Made by a program: the position numbers and the translations under genes
Assembly: GCF_026210795.1 (NCBI RefSeq)
Contig: NC_089454.1
Coordinates: 372,001 to 436,000 of the forward strand
Source: Rhizophagus irregularis
Taxonomy: Eukaryota; Glomeromycota; Glomeromycetes; Glomerales; Glomeraceae
Reading direction: 5' to 3'
Length of the DNA stretch: 64,000 nucleotides
In this document: piece after piece, positions 1 through 12,363 of the stretch
How positions within the stretch are numbered: position 1 is the stretch's first letter
Layout: the number at the start of each line of letters is the position of its first letter
Notes under the pieces: generated by a model
The model's input: only the letters and a program-made list of their open reading frames with translations
The model's database searches: none
Told to the model about the DNA's origin: nothing

Positions 1-949
1 ATTTATATCATAAACTGATTTTTTAAACGTTATTTAATTAATTTATTTTATTTACACTAGTCTAATCTTTTCTTTTAAATATAAATATATATGTAAATTA
101 CTAATATATACCTTTAACCATAATGTTGGCCAGGAACAGCATAATGTAGGCCAAAATTTTCATAATTCTTACCAGGGATGCTTTATTTTTGGGGTGTTTG
201 ATATTATAAGTATACAGTACATTATATTATCTTATTACATTCCTTCCTCAAAAATTATTGAACTTATCTAATTCCCATAAAAATACCTTAATAACTGAAA
301 TTAATTACCAGTATAAACATATATCTATTAAGGACTTTATTAATATTAAACAAAACTGCAATAATTTCAGAAAAGGCAAAATAATAATAGTTTATAATTA
401 AAGGAAAATATTATTTTTATTTTTATTTAATATTTGATTTAGAATTGATTGATAATAGAATACAATACATACCTACTGAGTCACTTAGATCATTTAACAA
501 TGCACATGTGGGTTCAATTGAAGTTGAATGATGAGTAGTTTATAAATTAATTATATTAGAATAGTTTTTTAGTGTAGTATTTATATATATATTTCACTAT
601 TTACTAATAGTTCTAATAATTTATAAATGCATTGTAGTTAAAAAAAAAGAATTAATTAATACAGAATAAAAGTCAAAAATCCTTTGTATTTATATATTTT
701 GATAATATACCAATTAATTTACTTATAAATTATTTTAAAAGTTCCTTCAAATTATTTTACTATGTAATTATATATAATTATTATATTAGTTATATAAAAT
801 CATACTATTATTATTGTAAAAATATATAAAAAATAATAATGAAACTGTAAAATTTATTAAAGAATTAATTTATAGTTTATATAATTTGCAAATATATTTG
901 ATGTTTAAAAATATCAATGATTTAAAGTAATAATATTTATTATATAATA

Positions 950-2200
950 TTTTAAAAACTCTTTCTAATAATATTCATATCCATTTTTTTTTGAAAAAAA
1001 ATTTTTTTATTTTTTTATTTTTTTACTTTCACTTTAATAAAAACTTTTATTTTATATACTTTAAACTTTATCTTAACAGTAAAAACTCCTTTTGTAATTT
1101 ATTTAGTATAATTTTTATTTTTCTTTTTATATTTTTTTTCATGTTTTTCTTTTTTATTTTTATAGAATTTCTAGATTTAAAGCAGTTTAAAGAGACATAT
1201 TGTCTAAAATAAACAAGACTAAAAATAACAACAAGATGTGAATATACTTAAATGAATACTAATAAGTAAAATAAAGACCTTATGATATGAAAAGAGTTTA
1301 CTTTGATAAAGCCACACCAATTTGATTTTTTATTTAACATAACCCCTCCCTCTGTTTTTGGATTTTTTATGTAAAAAAAATATATACAATTTAGGCCAGA
1401 ATTAAACAAATCTTTAAGTCTTGATCAGAATTATTATTCAAAATTTTTGCTCATTCTTTTGGTCAAAATTTTGGCCAAAATTAATAGTAATTCTGGCCAT
1501 GTATTTTATTTTATGTATTATTTTTTATTTCACCTCCTTCTTATATTAAGATCCCCTATATTATATTAAACTTTAAAATGGCCTACTAAGTCAAGTATAA
1601 ATAAAGACTTCATCAACTTTATCAACTTTTTATATAATAATTTACTTTACACTAATGGATTTTCTTTTTTTAAAATACTTAATAAAACTATCAAGAAACA
1701 TGCATAAAAAAACTCCTTAACTTATGAAATACCTTTTAAAGCTTACCTCTAAAATACTTTTATTAGTCTACTAGAACATTTTAAGTGTAAACTTTCAATA
1801 TCTTCTTTTTCAAAACTGGTAAATGTTTTATCACCATTTTTTCTGATTAAGTAATAACAAAAACTACCAATCAGTAAACCTTTTAATAGTTTTTGATTAG
1901 ATTATATTTAAAACTGAATGCATTCTTAAAAAAATTTCAGGATCTTTCAGAATCATAACAAATTTTAATAAATATAAAAATTAATTTTCCTTTTAATTTA
2001 ATTTTAGAATAAATGACTAATTTTGGAATTTTAACAGATTTAATGATGTTATTTTTGGCTAAATATTTATCTAAAACCATAAAACTAATTTTAGATTTAT
2101 CTTTAAATAGACTTTAAATTTATAATTTAGCCTTATCTTTGATTACTTTTACACTCCAAGAATAAAAAAAGATTGTGACAAATATTACAACTAGACTAAT
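950..2200 (+). repeat. Diverged dispersed repeat, copy 1 (pairs with 45190-46190)
   Basis: Colinear similarity with the second copy can be followed by eye in several blocks: a T-rich start, a block around 1165-1215 containing AAGAGACATATTGTCTA (AAGAGACGTATCGTCTA in the other copy), a block around 1680-1760 containing AAGAAACATGCA and GCTTACCTCTAAAATACT, and a block around 2085-2190 containing TTAGATTTATCTTTAAA. The order and spacing are the same in both. No terminal repeats or duplications were found, so the element class is unknown. Confidence 0.65.
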
Positions 2201-2521
2201 ATTTTAAATACATTATATTTATAGAGTTATCAATTAGAATTTCTATTTAATTTTGCTTTATATTATGGATAGAATATATAGTTAGTTTAATGGATATTAT
2301 TATGTTAAAATTGAACTTCCAGTAAGAGGTTATATCGCTAGTCGAAAAAGAAATATTTGGCCTTAATACAATTCGGCTTATATTCGACCAAAATTAAAAA
2401 ATTTGACCTCAATTAGTAATGATCTATGATTAAACATACATTCAATCTTGTTGAATTATGTTAATTAAACATTACGCATTACGCATTATGTGTATTAAAA
2501 GTTTAAAAAAGAATCATCTTA

Positions 2522-2746
2522 TTGCATTTTTTTTTAAACTTTTTAATTTTCTTTCTTTCCCTTTCCCTTCCTTCCCTTTCGTTTCTCTTTTCCTTTGCTT
2601 TCTTTTCCTTTCTTTCCTTTCTTCTTTCTTCTTTCTTCCTTCTTCCTTTCTTCTTTTCTTTCTTTCACTTCTCTTTGTGCTTTTACTTTTCTTATCCTTT
2701 ACCTTTTCTCCTTTCCTTTCATTCCTCAGATTTTTTTCTTTTGTAG
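2522..2746. repeat. Homopyrimidine tract (C/T-rich microsatellite)
   Basis: About 220 bases of almost uninterrupted C and T on the plus strand, made of CTTT, CCTT and TTCC blocks. The overlapping open frames here only reflect the lack of purines. Long homopurine-homopyrimidine tracts of this kind can adopt triplex (H-DNA) structures; that property is general knowledge and not visible here. Confidence 0.85.
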
Positions 2747-2879
2747 GTCCAAGATGCAGTTGTCTTTGATCTGTGTTCCAGTATACGAATTAAATGTTTT
2801 TTATTTCGTAATTCAAAAAAAAATAGAGTCCTTATTCTAACTGTTTCTAGAAAATGTAAAAATATTTAGACGAATTCCA

Positions 2880-4880
2880 TTTAGAAGGCTCAGATGGGTT
2901 TCTAAAGAACGAAAAAACTAAAGATTCGTAAATACGAATCTTTTGGATTTTTTATTTTTTTTAATATTATGAACAGTACTAACCATTTTTTTCTTTTTTT
3001 TATTAGATTCGGTAGGCTTTTGTATTCGAAGAATGAAAAAACTAGGATTCGTTTACGAATCTTCAAACTTTTTACTCTTTCACCTTCTAAATAATAAAAA
3101 AATGTTTCTGCATAGACGTATATTGCAAAAATTTGCAACAAATTCTACTAAATCACTTCATTTGAATCTTGGTTTTATTTTTTTGATTTTTTTTAAAATA
3201 TTAATAAACGGTTACTAATAACCGTTCTTTTATTTTTTATAGATTTAAATGGGCTTCCGTATTTTAAAAAACAGAAAAAACTAAGATTCATAAGTAAGTA
3301 CAAATCTTGGTTTTATTTTTTTGATTTTTTTTTTAAATATTAATGAACAGTTATTAATAACTGTTTTTTTTTTTTAGGATTGGGTGGGCTTTCGTATTCC
3401 AAAGAATGGAAAAAACCAAGATTCGTTTATGAATCTTAGATTTTTTTATTTTTTTTTAAAAAATATTACGAATAGTTATTAATAACCATTTTTCATTTTT
3501 TATTTTTTTAGGATCAGGCGGACTTTTGTGTTTTAAAGAATAGAAAAAACCAAAATTCGTAAGTAAGTATGAATCCTGGTTTTATTTTTTTGATTTTTTT
3601 TTAAATATTAATAAACAATTACTAATAACCATTTTTTTTTAGGATTGGGTGGGCTTTCATATTCTAAAGAATGGGAAAACTAAGATTCGTTTATAAATCT
3701 TAGATTTTTTTTATTTTTTTTAAAAAAAATATTATGAACAGTTATTAATAACCATTCTACGTTTTTTCTTTTTTTAGAATCGGATGGATTTTTGTGTTCT
3801 AAAGAATAGAAAAAACCAAATTCGTAAATAAGTATGAATTTTGGTTTTATTTTTTTAACAGTTACTAATAACCGTTCTTTTTTTTTTTAGGATCGGATGG
3901 ACTTTCGTGTTCTGAAGAATGGGAAAACCAAGATTCATTTACGAATCTTGGATTTTTTTTATTTTTTTTTTAAAAAATATTATGAACGATTACTAATAAC
4001 CATTTTTGTTCTTTTTTTTAGGATCGAGTGGACTTTCATGTTCTGAAGAACAAAAAAAACCAAGATTCATAAGTAAATACGAATCTTAGTTTTATTTTTT
4101 TAATTTTTTTTTGAATATTAATGAATGGTTACTAATAACCGTTCTTTTTCTTTTTTTTTAGAATTGGGTGGATTTCTGTATTTTAAAGAACAAAAAAACT
4201 AAGATTTGTTTACGAATTAAACGAATCTTGAATTTTTTTTATTTTTTTTTAAAAAATATTACAAACGGTTACTAATAACCATTCTTCATTTTTTTTTTTA
4301 AGATCGGGTGAGCTTTCATATTCTGAAAAATGGGAAAACCTAAGATTCATTTACGAATCTTAGATTTTTTTTATTTTTTTTTAAAAAAATATTATGAACG
4401 ATTACTAATAACCGTTTTTGTTCTTTTTTTTTAGGATCGAGTGGACTTTCATGTTCTGAAGAATGAAAAAAACTAAGATTCGTAAGTAAATGCGAATCTT
4501 GGTTTTATTTTTTTAATTTTTTTTGAATATTATTAATGAATGGTTACTAATAACCATTCTTTTTCTTTTTTTTTAGGATTGGGTGGGTTTCTGTATTTTG
4601 AAGAACAAAAAAACTAAGATTCGTTTACAAATCAAACGAATCTTGAATTTTTTTATTTTTTTTTAAAAAATATTACGAACGGTTACTAATAACCGTTTTT
4701 TGTTTTTTTCTAGCTTTTTTTTAGGATCGAATAAGCTTCCGTATTTTGAAGAACAGAAAAAACTAAGATTCATAAGTAAGTACAAATCTTGGTTTTATTT
4801 TTTTAGCTTTTTTTTTAAATATTAATGAACGGTTACTAATAACCGTTCTTTTTTTTTTTTTAGGATCAGGTAGGCTAGAA
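2880..4880. repeat. Satellite-like tandem array, about 15 units of roughly 112-147 bp, two palindromes per unit
   Basis: Units begin at a TTTTTTTAGGATCGG-like junction near 3376, 3511, 3641, 3777, 3889, 4019, 4159, 4300, 4433, 4575, 4722 and 4862, with more diverged units before 3376. Each unit has an inverted pair AAGATTCGT/ACGAATCTT, separated by 2 bases in one unit type and by about 8 in the other. A second inverted pair GAACGGTTA/TAACCGTTC surrounds CTAA, and a poly-T tract then ends in TAG. The two unit types mostly alternate, implying a dimeric higher-order period of about 270 bp. Open frames inside are by-products of the repeats. Confidence 0.9.
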
Positions 4881-5926
4881 CCCTGAGCTATATATATAGA
4901 GGTAATAAGGTATGCAAGTATAATGTTGAAAAAGTATTATACTATAATATTGCATATTAATTACAGATATTATGCAAATGTAGTACTATGTAAATTTATA
5001 AAATTTTTTGTGAAGTTTGTAAAATTTAAAATATAAATTTGTATATTAAGGTTATTTTGAAATTTAATGATTGGATTTTTGTAATTTTGGATTCATCAGA
5101 TTCATCTTACTGAGAGAATTTGGATAGTTTATCAGAATGATATTGGCAGAATTATGATATTTTTAAGATTTCTAAGTTTTATTTGTACAAATTGTAAAAT
5201 TTATAAAATTCATACAGGTGATTTCATATTTTTGAAAAAATATGAAGTATTGAAATTTGTTTATTATAATTATAAATACATTTAATTTATATTATATTAA
5301 CCTACAAAATTTTAGCAGGCTGGATAATTTTGATCACCCTCTGTAATTTAATCAATTAATTTATTAAAAGTTTATATCCAGTGCAAGTATTTGCGATCAA
5401 TCATTTTTGCTACTTCCCACCCCTCTTCAAACACTTAACCAACAGTCACGTGCATTGTATGCAAGTATAGATTTACATCAAACAACCTATTCATAGTTAA
5501 ACTAATTTTTTTGAGCAAAAATAGTAACAACAATTTATTAATAAATTCGTTATAGATTGTCCTATAATTAGGAAATTATTTCTTTGGCAAAAATAGATAA
5601 AAATACAGATACAAAATATTGTGCAACATTTCATTAAACAGAACAATAAATGAAATTTTTTTTTTTTTATAAAATTTGAAACAACATTCAACGTTTCGAC
5701 TCCCTCAAATTATAGGGTTAAAGGAATTAGAATTTTTATTTTTTTTATTAAAAAATTAATCGTCTAAAATATCAAATATGTATTTTTTAAAAAAATGTTC
5801 ATTTTATGAATTATGACATTTTATATTATAAAAATTAATAAAACATAATTTAACAATTTTATGAAATTTTTTGGAGGGGTTATTAAAGTAGACTAAATGT
5901 CTGATTGTTTTCAACCATTATTATAA
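4881..5926. other. AT-rich spacer, no gene seen
   Basis: Short T-rich open frames only (for example 5497-5691 minus). The last part probably includes the 3' untranslated region of the secreted-protein gene that ends at 5927. Confidence 0.5.
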
Positions 5927-6493
5927 TTAAAATGAGTTAACATTTGAACCAGAATAGAAGCCACCATTACTATAAATATTGAATTGTGTGTTAGTTGGAG
6001 CACGCTTATAATTTTGATTCTGGCAGTAAGTACGCTTGGATAATTTAGCGGATTTAAGCAATAGGATACCACTCTTGTCGCAGTTAAGATTGAAGTTATC
6101 GAATTTTTGTGAGAAAGGTTTGGTACCACCATCAGAGAATACTGCATCCAAAGAACCTAGTTTTTCAATAATTTTACCACAATCATCGGCGATTGCGAAA
6201 GTGTAATTATTCTGTTGTGGATCATCGAGACCTTTACTGAAAAATCCAGTAATCGTAGTTGAACCACATTCATCTTGTGCCAAGACTATGTAACCCGTAG
6301 CTTTACCTTCGAAAGTTGCTGAGGCGAGAGCGCAAGGACATTTCTTGACATTAGTTCGTTTACCCAAAATATCTCTCTTATATTGTTGTGGACAAACGTT
6401 AGTTCGTTTATTAAAAAAAGGTTCAGCTGATGAAACAGCAATGAAAAAAAGGAGTGTAACAGCCAAAAAGGTTAAAGATGTAAATTTTTTCAT
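5927..6493 (-). CDS. Small secreted protein with Kex2-type KR sites (effector candidate)
   Basis: An intronless 188-residue protein. Residues 1-23 form a typical signal peptide: KK near the start, a hydrophobic core LTFLAVTLLFFIAVSSA and a probable cut after SSA. The remaining chain has no membrane segment, so it is predicted to be secreted. Dibasic KR pairs occur at about residues 29-30, 39-40, 45-46, 153-154 and 163-164; three lie in the 25 residues after the signal peptide, the pattern of a Kex2-processed propeptide. Seven cysteines (34, 52, 54, 76, 105, 138, 157) are in the secreted part. The middle (about 58-145) has alternating beta-like segments with TGYIVLAQDECG and TTITGFFSKGL, faintly like a Cu/Zn-SOD or CHRD beta-sandwich, but I see no metal-ligand histidines (the secreted part has no histidine). 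Function unknown; a symbiosis effector or a wall/apoplastic protein are both possible. The start is the only ATG preceding the signal peptide. Confidence 0.85.
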   Translation of the reverse strand: MKKFTSLTFLAVTLLFFIAVSSAEPFFNKRTNVCPQQYKRDILGKRTNVKKCPCALASATFEGKATGYIVLAQDECGSTTITGFFSKGLDDPQQNNYTFAIADDCGKIIEKLGSLDAVFSDGGTKPFSQKFDNFNLNCDKSGILLLKSAKLSKRTYCQNQNYKRAPTNTQFNIYSNGGFYSGSNVNSF

Positions 6494-9400
6494 ATTATAT
6501 ATTTAAAGAATTTCTAGTAGTTTTTATTTTATTCCTTAAGATTTTGTTATTAAAAAAATTATTTTTTTTTTTGTAAGATATCGAATAATTTCGACAAGAA
6601 GAAAAATGAATATTTGGGGATTTGAGTACTCCTTTTATATTTCTTTTTTTATATAACAAGAAAACTTAACCATTTATATATCTGCATATTATCATGTACT
6701 TAATTTGCTATATTCTTACGGAAATTGCATAGCCGACCATACTAGTTTTGTGACACTTGCGTAACTATAAACAAGAAGCAAGTAACCATTGTCATTATAA
6801 TATTTAAAAATTATAATATAAAACAACCTCTTTATTATCACAATTATGTAACACAATTGGAGAAAGAGTAAAAGTAAGCGTTTAATAGAAGGTCCTGCAT
6901 GTTTCACATTAAAGAGTATATATATTATTCCGAGGAGATTTAGGATAACCGGACCGGGTAAGGGATATTTTAACGGTTTGTTATATTTAATTATTCGGAT
7001 TAATTTTTTTTTTATCTTTTACAAGTTTAGAAATAATAATTTTTATTAAATTAGGGGTTAAGCAAATCCTATCAGTCTTGGAATGATTTACCTGCAAATA
7101 ATAAATTTTTTGTAAGGGGAAAAGACCGAAACTTGAAATCTATTGAAGAAAAAGAAAAATTTTAATGCATCAAATAATTTAAACTGCATTATTTTGACGG
7201 GTTGACCATATTTCATTATATGGTTTGATACGCGAAAATAAAAAATATTTTTTTGCATAATTGTTATTTTTAATCAAAAAGAAAGGTGGCTTGGACTTTT
7301 TTTTTATTTATTTTATTTTCCGTGACAATTAAAAATTTATTATTATTATTATTGGATACTATATTAAATATATTATATTTAAGTTACATATTTGTTAAAT
7401 TTAATGAATTTTTCTTTTCTGGAAAATTCGAACATTTTTGTTCTAAATGAACACTTAAACTTTTTGAGAAAGGGAAAAACTTTAATAAAATAATAATTGT
7501 AATAATAATAAATTTCTTTTTTTAGATACATTATAAAAGTAATAGGTGCACCAGGTTTACTGAAATAACAGATAAAGACAGATCTTCAAATTAAGTACAA
7601 ATAATCTAAGCCCAAAATCATGATCGGGTAAAGTGATTCGAATTTGTGATGAAATTTTTTTTTATCACATTATCACATAAACATCACATAAACTATCGGA
7701 AAAATCAAATGAAAAAAAAAAATGCAATGTCAAATTCAAACACAGCCCAATCTCATTATTAATTCTTAAGGCTTTTTTAATACATAATAATTATAAAGTG
7801 GCTGAATTAACAAATTAGAATAACCGTGGATTATTAAATTATTTAAATCGAATGATATAATCATAAGCCATCCTAAGTCTCGCGGCATTAACTTTAAAAG
7901 GAAAAGAACAAAATTAAACAAATAAAAATTATGAATATTTTTGAACCGCGTTTTTTTATTTAATTATTACTTACAAGTATCTATTTAATTTGTGATAGGT
8001 AAGATCATTGAGATCATTTAGGGTCGAACGGACAGACGAACGGTGAACAATATTCATATTTTGGTGATATAATTCATAATATGTATTTTCTTTTTTTAAT
8101 AATCACAATAATTTTAATATATATATCACATCTTATCATCATAGACTCATAGTAATATCCTTATTAGTTATTGTAGTGTTATTTGTAAAACGGGGGATTT
8201 CCGCCGAAAGCCCAAAACATAATAATTATGTATTACGAATTTCAATGAACATTTTCTTTTTTTAAAAATAATCATTTCTTTAAAATTCTTTATACTTAAC
8301 AAAGAACATCATCATATTACCATATTACATGATTATTGTCACTCAAGAAAAAAATTAACAACAAATTTTAATGACTTCTTTGTGTAAGTGTAAGAAAAAT
8401 AATTAGATATATTTCAATATACACACGTGACAACTTTAAAAAACGAATGTAACGTTTTAATCACCGATTCTTTGATTTACAGTTTTTATGTATGTACCGT
8501 AGATTTGTGTTTTTGCAGTTGTTGACGTAAAAAAAAAAATAAAATAAAAAATAAAAATAAAAATAAAAAATTTCGGAAGGCATTTTTGTTTTCGCGCTCG
8601 GACAAACATTTTATATATCATAGAACATGTGATAAATATATTTTCCTAATATGGTAATGCAAATTTTTGTATTTTTAGATAATAAAAGATGCATAGTTAA
8701 TTAGATTACGTACTTGAAGAAAATATTTTTATCTTGGAACCCAACAAAACCCAACAAGAGTTAAACAGAAAATGGTGACACATGTATCACCACCCGATTA
8801 TAATGATAAAGATAATGATTTTTTATTTATTTTTATTTTATTTTATTTTATTTTCTTTCTCAATCGGAATTCGTACTTAAAAAAAAAATAATTTTTAATT
8901 CCTTTTTTTAAAAAAAAGACGACTCTTTTCCTCTTATAGGATGAATTATAATGATTGACACTTCATTTCTATAGAAATATTTTTAGCCAAAGATTAATTG
9001 AAGAGTTACAAGGTGCATAAGTACATAACAAATTATTCATTCCTTTTTTTTTAAAAAAAAAAAATGAAAATGAAAAAAAAAAAATGGGGGGGAATTTTTT
9101 TTTTCTTTTAATATCAAAAATATCAAAAAATCAAACACAGGGAAAAAAATGGGTTAGTCCAGATCATAAAACGGGAAATTAAAAATTAATTAGAAAACGT
9201 CATGATTGGTATCAGCTGAGATTTAGAACTACTAAAAATTTATATACGTAATATGTATAATGAAAATCCAAACACTATTATAAATTTTATGACGTAAAAA
9301 TCTCATAAACGGTATATGCTTTCCGAAGGATTTTCAATTAAGAAATTTTATGTTGAGTAGAAGTCCGTTAAACTATTAATATGAAATAAAAACAAATAAA

Positions 9401-10132
9401 TAAAAAATAAAAAAATGATTATGATTTATTTTATAAATTCATTAAAAATAAATTTTGATCTTGCATGAAAGTTATCCTATAAGCTCGAAAACAGAAAATT
9501 TTTACAATGACGATTTTTTCTCATCTTTTTTTCCTTTTCCTAATAAATTCATCAATGACGTTATGTGTCGCGTAATGATAAACAGTATTACGCGATTATT
9601 TACATTCAAGGGTTAGATGGTATGCAAATATAAAGCGCCTTTTTACCAGTCAAATTTTACTTCCTTTCTTGATCTTCCTCGGATCAATTTTTTATGTATC
9701 CGAAGACACTTTCAGAATCATGAAAAAAAACTTCGAAAAACCATAAAACCCTATCCTGAAATGTTATTATTGAAAACAAATCCTGGTAATACAGATTTAA
9801 ACTTTTTTTTCCGCAGTATCAAAGATTCGATTGGTTTTTTTTTTTGTTTTATTTTTTTTTGATTATTTTGATAAAGTTATCCGATTTTATATATATAAAA
9901 AAAAAGCGAATTCTTTTCTTAAAAAAGTTTTAAAATCTTTTCTTTTTCTTTTTCTTTTTTTTTTTAAAAAAAAACCCTTTTATTTCTTTTTTTATAAACT
10001 TTTTTATATATATATAATATAATATATTATATATATATGTTTTTTTTTTATTTCACGTGTAATAGAGATAAAGAAACTTATTATTATTATAATGCATATA
10101 TATTCGGTTTTATTTAAACATACGTAATTTTT
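6494..10132. other. Intergenic spacer between divergently oriented genes
   Basis: This 3.6 kb stretch separates the minus-strand secreted-protein gene from the plus-strand F-box-like gene and should hold both promoters. I see only short T-rich open frames, homopolymers and a TA microsatellite near 10010-10040. TATA-like stretches lie upstream of each gene (near 6640-6660 and 10085-10110), but in such AT-rich DNA they are weak evidence. Confidence 0.5.
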
Positions 10133-11866
10133 ATGGCTTCCAATTTACCACATTTATGTTTGAGAAAAATTTTTAAATTTCTCTCAAACGATAAAAATGA
10201 TACTTATATTTTAAGAAGAAAGAATATACATTCTTGCGTTTTAACAAATCGGTATTGGTGTGAAATGGCAATACCATTCCTTTGGAAAGAACCTTTTACA
10301 GGTTCATTAAATTCTATAAAATCTATAATTCTCGTCAACGTATTAATAATCAACTTTTCCGAACAAGAATTAAAATCTTTAAATTTAAATTCGATCTTAA
10401 AAAAATACAACAAAACAACTTTCGATTATATTAAATTTATTCGAACTCTTATCGTAAATGCGGTTATCGAAGCAACGGCTTTTTGGTTACAAAATAATCC
10501 AAATATATCAAACGAATGTCCAATCGCAAATAATTTATTAAAAAAAATTATATTAAATGCTTCAAATCTTGAACATATTATTTCAAATTCAAATATAAAC
10601 GTATTTAAATTTCCTATTTCAAAAAATTATTTCTCAAATTTAATTGAATTAACAGGATTTGATGAAGGAATATCTGGAATATATTCATCAATTTCTAAAG
10701 TAGCAGAAAATATTAAAATTTTAAGATTTTCATTAACGAATAATCATATTACGAATTCAAATACTGTAAATGATATTTCAAAAATTATTAAAAATCAAAA
10801 AAATCTTCAACATTTTTCTGTGGATAATAGATTAAATTGTTATTGTTGTTCACAAGAATATTCATCTTTAGATTTTACTTCTATTTTCTTTTCATTAACA
10901 ACACAATCAAAATCTTTACGTTATATTGGTCTTTATGATATTAATTTTTTCTCCAATTTTCCTTTAAAACAATTAACTTTATTTGATAATTTAAATCATT
11001 TAGAAATTACAAGATGTTATAATTTTGGTATTGAATTAAATTTTAATCAATTTAATTCAAATATTTCTTTTAAAACATTAAATAGGATTACAATATATTA
11101 TTCTGCTATACCTTCAAATATATTAAAATTTATTTTATCAAAATCTGGAAAATCTTTAAAAAAGATTAAATTTATTGGTAATGAAGTAATGGAAAATTTT
11201 CATGATTTAATTCAACATTGTATAATTTATAATTCAAATTTATCCCATTTTTTATCTTTTATACATTCTAATGAAATATTATTATTACCAAAATTTTTTA
11301 AATCTTGTCAATTTCTTAAACATTTTGAAATATGGGATATTAATTATTCATCAAATATTATTAATAATAATCAATTATTAGATAAATTGATTAATATTGA
11401 TGATAATTTATTATTAAATATTAGTGAATCAATCCCATCTAATTTAAAAATATTTAATATTATTATGAATTGGTCATTTTCTACTATTTATTTTGATTAT
11501 TTTCTTAAAAATTTAGAAAATTTTAATATTCATTTAGATTATTTAGGTTTTCCTTTTTGTTCAAATTTTACAAATGATCATTTAGAATTAATTATAAAAA
11601 ATTTGAATTATCCTTTAAAATGTTTAAATATTCGTAATGCGAATAATATAAAATATGATAATGTTGAAAGATCATCTAAATTTGTGAAAAATTTAGTTGT
11701 ACCAAATAACATAAGACGGTATGTATATTTTAATTTTTTCATAATTTTCATAATTGAAATTATTTTTTTTTATTGGGTAGGATTAAATTTAATTTATTTA
11801 CATTATTTTAGGTTTGTCGAATATGATAAATACTTTTATGATATAATTAATCAAAATAGTTTTTAA
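10133..11866 (+). CDS. F-box/LRR-type protein (glomeromycete-type), one probable intron
   Basis: The N-terminus (residues 1-60) has an F-box-like layout: LPHLCLRKIFKFL, then HSCVLTNRYWCEMAIPFLW. The rest is made of about 10-12 degenerate leucine/isoleucine/asparagine-rich repeats of LRR type (for example LNHLEITRCYNF, LKKIKFIGNEV, LKCLNIRNANNI). F-box proteins recruit substrates to SCF ubiquitin ligases through Skp1; this role is inferred from the family. The frame is open to 11866 (577 codons), but bases 11719-11811 look like a 93-nt phase-2 intron (GTATGT donor, TTATTTTAG acceptor) that happens to be open. Removing it deletes a hydrophobic FNFFIIFIIEIIFFYW stretch foreign to the domain and leaves a 546-residue protein (exons 10133-11718 and 11812-11866). 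Heavy Asn/Ile/Lys use follows local AT richness. The start ATG is followed by G at +4. Confidence 0.85.
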   Translation: MASNLPHLCLRKIFKFLSNDKNDTYILRRKNIHSCVLTNRYWCEMAIPFLWKEPFTGSLNSIKSIILVNVLIINFSEQELKSLNLNSILKKYNKTTFDYIKFIRTLIVNAVIEATAFWLQNNPNISNECPIANNLLKKIILNASNLEHIISNSNINVFKFPISKNYFSNLIELTGFDEGISGIYSSISKVAENIKILRFSLTNNHITNSNTVNDISKIIKNQKNLQHFSVDNRLNCYCCSQEYSSLDFTSIFFSLTTQSKSLRYIGLYDINFFSNFPLKQLTLFDNLNHLEITRCYNFGIELNFNQFNSNISFKTLNRITIYYSAIPSNILKFILSKSGKSLKKIKFIGNEVMENFHDLIQHCIIYNSNLSHFLSFIHSNEILLLPKFFKSCQFLKHFEIWDINYSSNIINNNQLLDKLINIDDNLLLNISESIPSNLKIFNIIMNWSFSTIYFDYFLKNLENFNIHLDYLGFPFCSNFTNDHLELIIKNLNYPLKCLNIRNANNIKYDNVERSSKFVKNLVVPNNIRRYVYFNFFIIFIIEIIFFYWVGLNLIYLHYFRFVEYDKYFYDIINQNSF

Positions 11867-12363
11867 GGTAAAATAAGATTTTTAGTTTTAGTTATGGTAT
11901 GGTGCAATACATGGTATATTATTATAGTATTATAGTACATTTCTATATTTCTATCCGGGTTAATATAAATATAAATATATATATATAATATAGATTCATT
12001 CATTCGTTTTATTTTATTTTATTTCTTCGCTCGAATTAAAAATCGGCTATGATTATGAAAGATTATTTTATTAGAATTTTTATAGATTCATTATTTCGTA
12101 TTTTAGAAAAAAAAAGAAAAAAAAAAAGAATATGGTTTTCACTCTTCTCATACGTCATTGGGGGAATTAAAGTTTCTTTTATCCAATAACAAAAATTTAA
12201 ATGATTAATAATGCCTAAATAATGCCTATTTTTATAAAATCTCAAAAAAATCTCGAATTTCGATTGTAAATCTTTTTGATTGGTGTGTAAAAAATCTCGT
12301 GTTGACATAATTACCTTTCGTAATTATTACAAACTTTAATTACTTTTTTAATTATGTATAATC

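Larger units (their letters stand above)
1..2879. other. AT-rich intergenic region without a supported gene
   Basis: No reading frame here looks coding; the open frames are T-rich low complexity (for example 991-1212). The stretch from about 950 to 2200 is one diverged copy of a dispersed repeat also found at 45190-46190. Motifs of the type GGCCAAAATT recur around 150, 1395 and 1480 and again near 48440, which suggests further old repeat ends. Nothing else is identifiable. Confidence 0.6.

Noticed and set aside
2458-2840. Three overlapping Phe/Leu/Ser-rich open frames
   Set aside because: They are caused by a homopyrimidine tract that lacks stop codons on this strand.
9617-9862. 81-codon frame upstream of the F-box-like gene
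   Set aside because: It ends in a Phe run over poly-T, has no domain or splice partner, and is more likely promoter or leader sequence.
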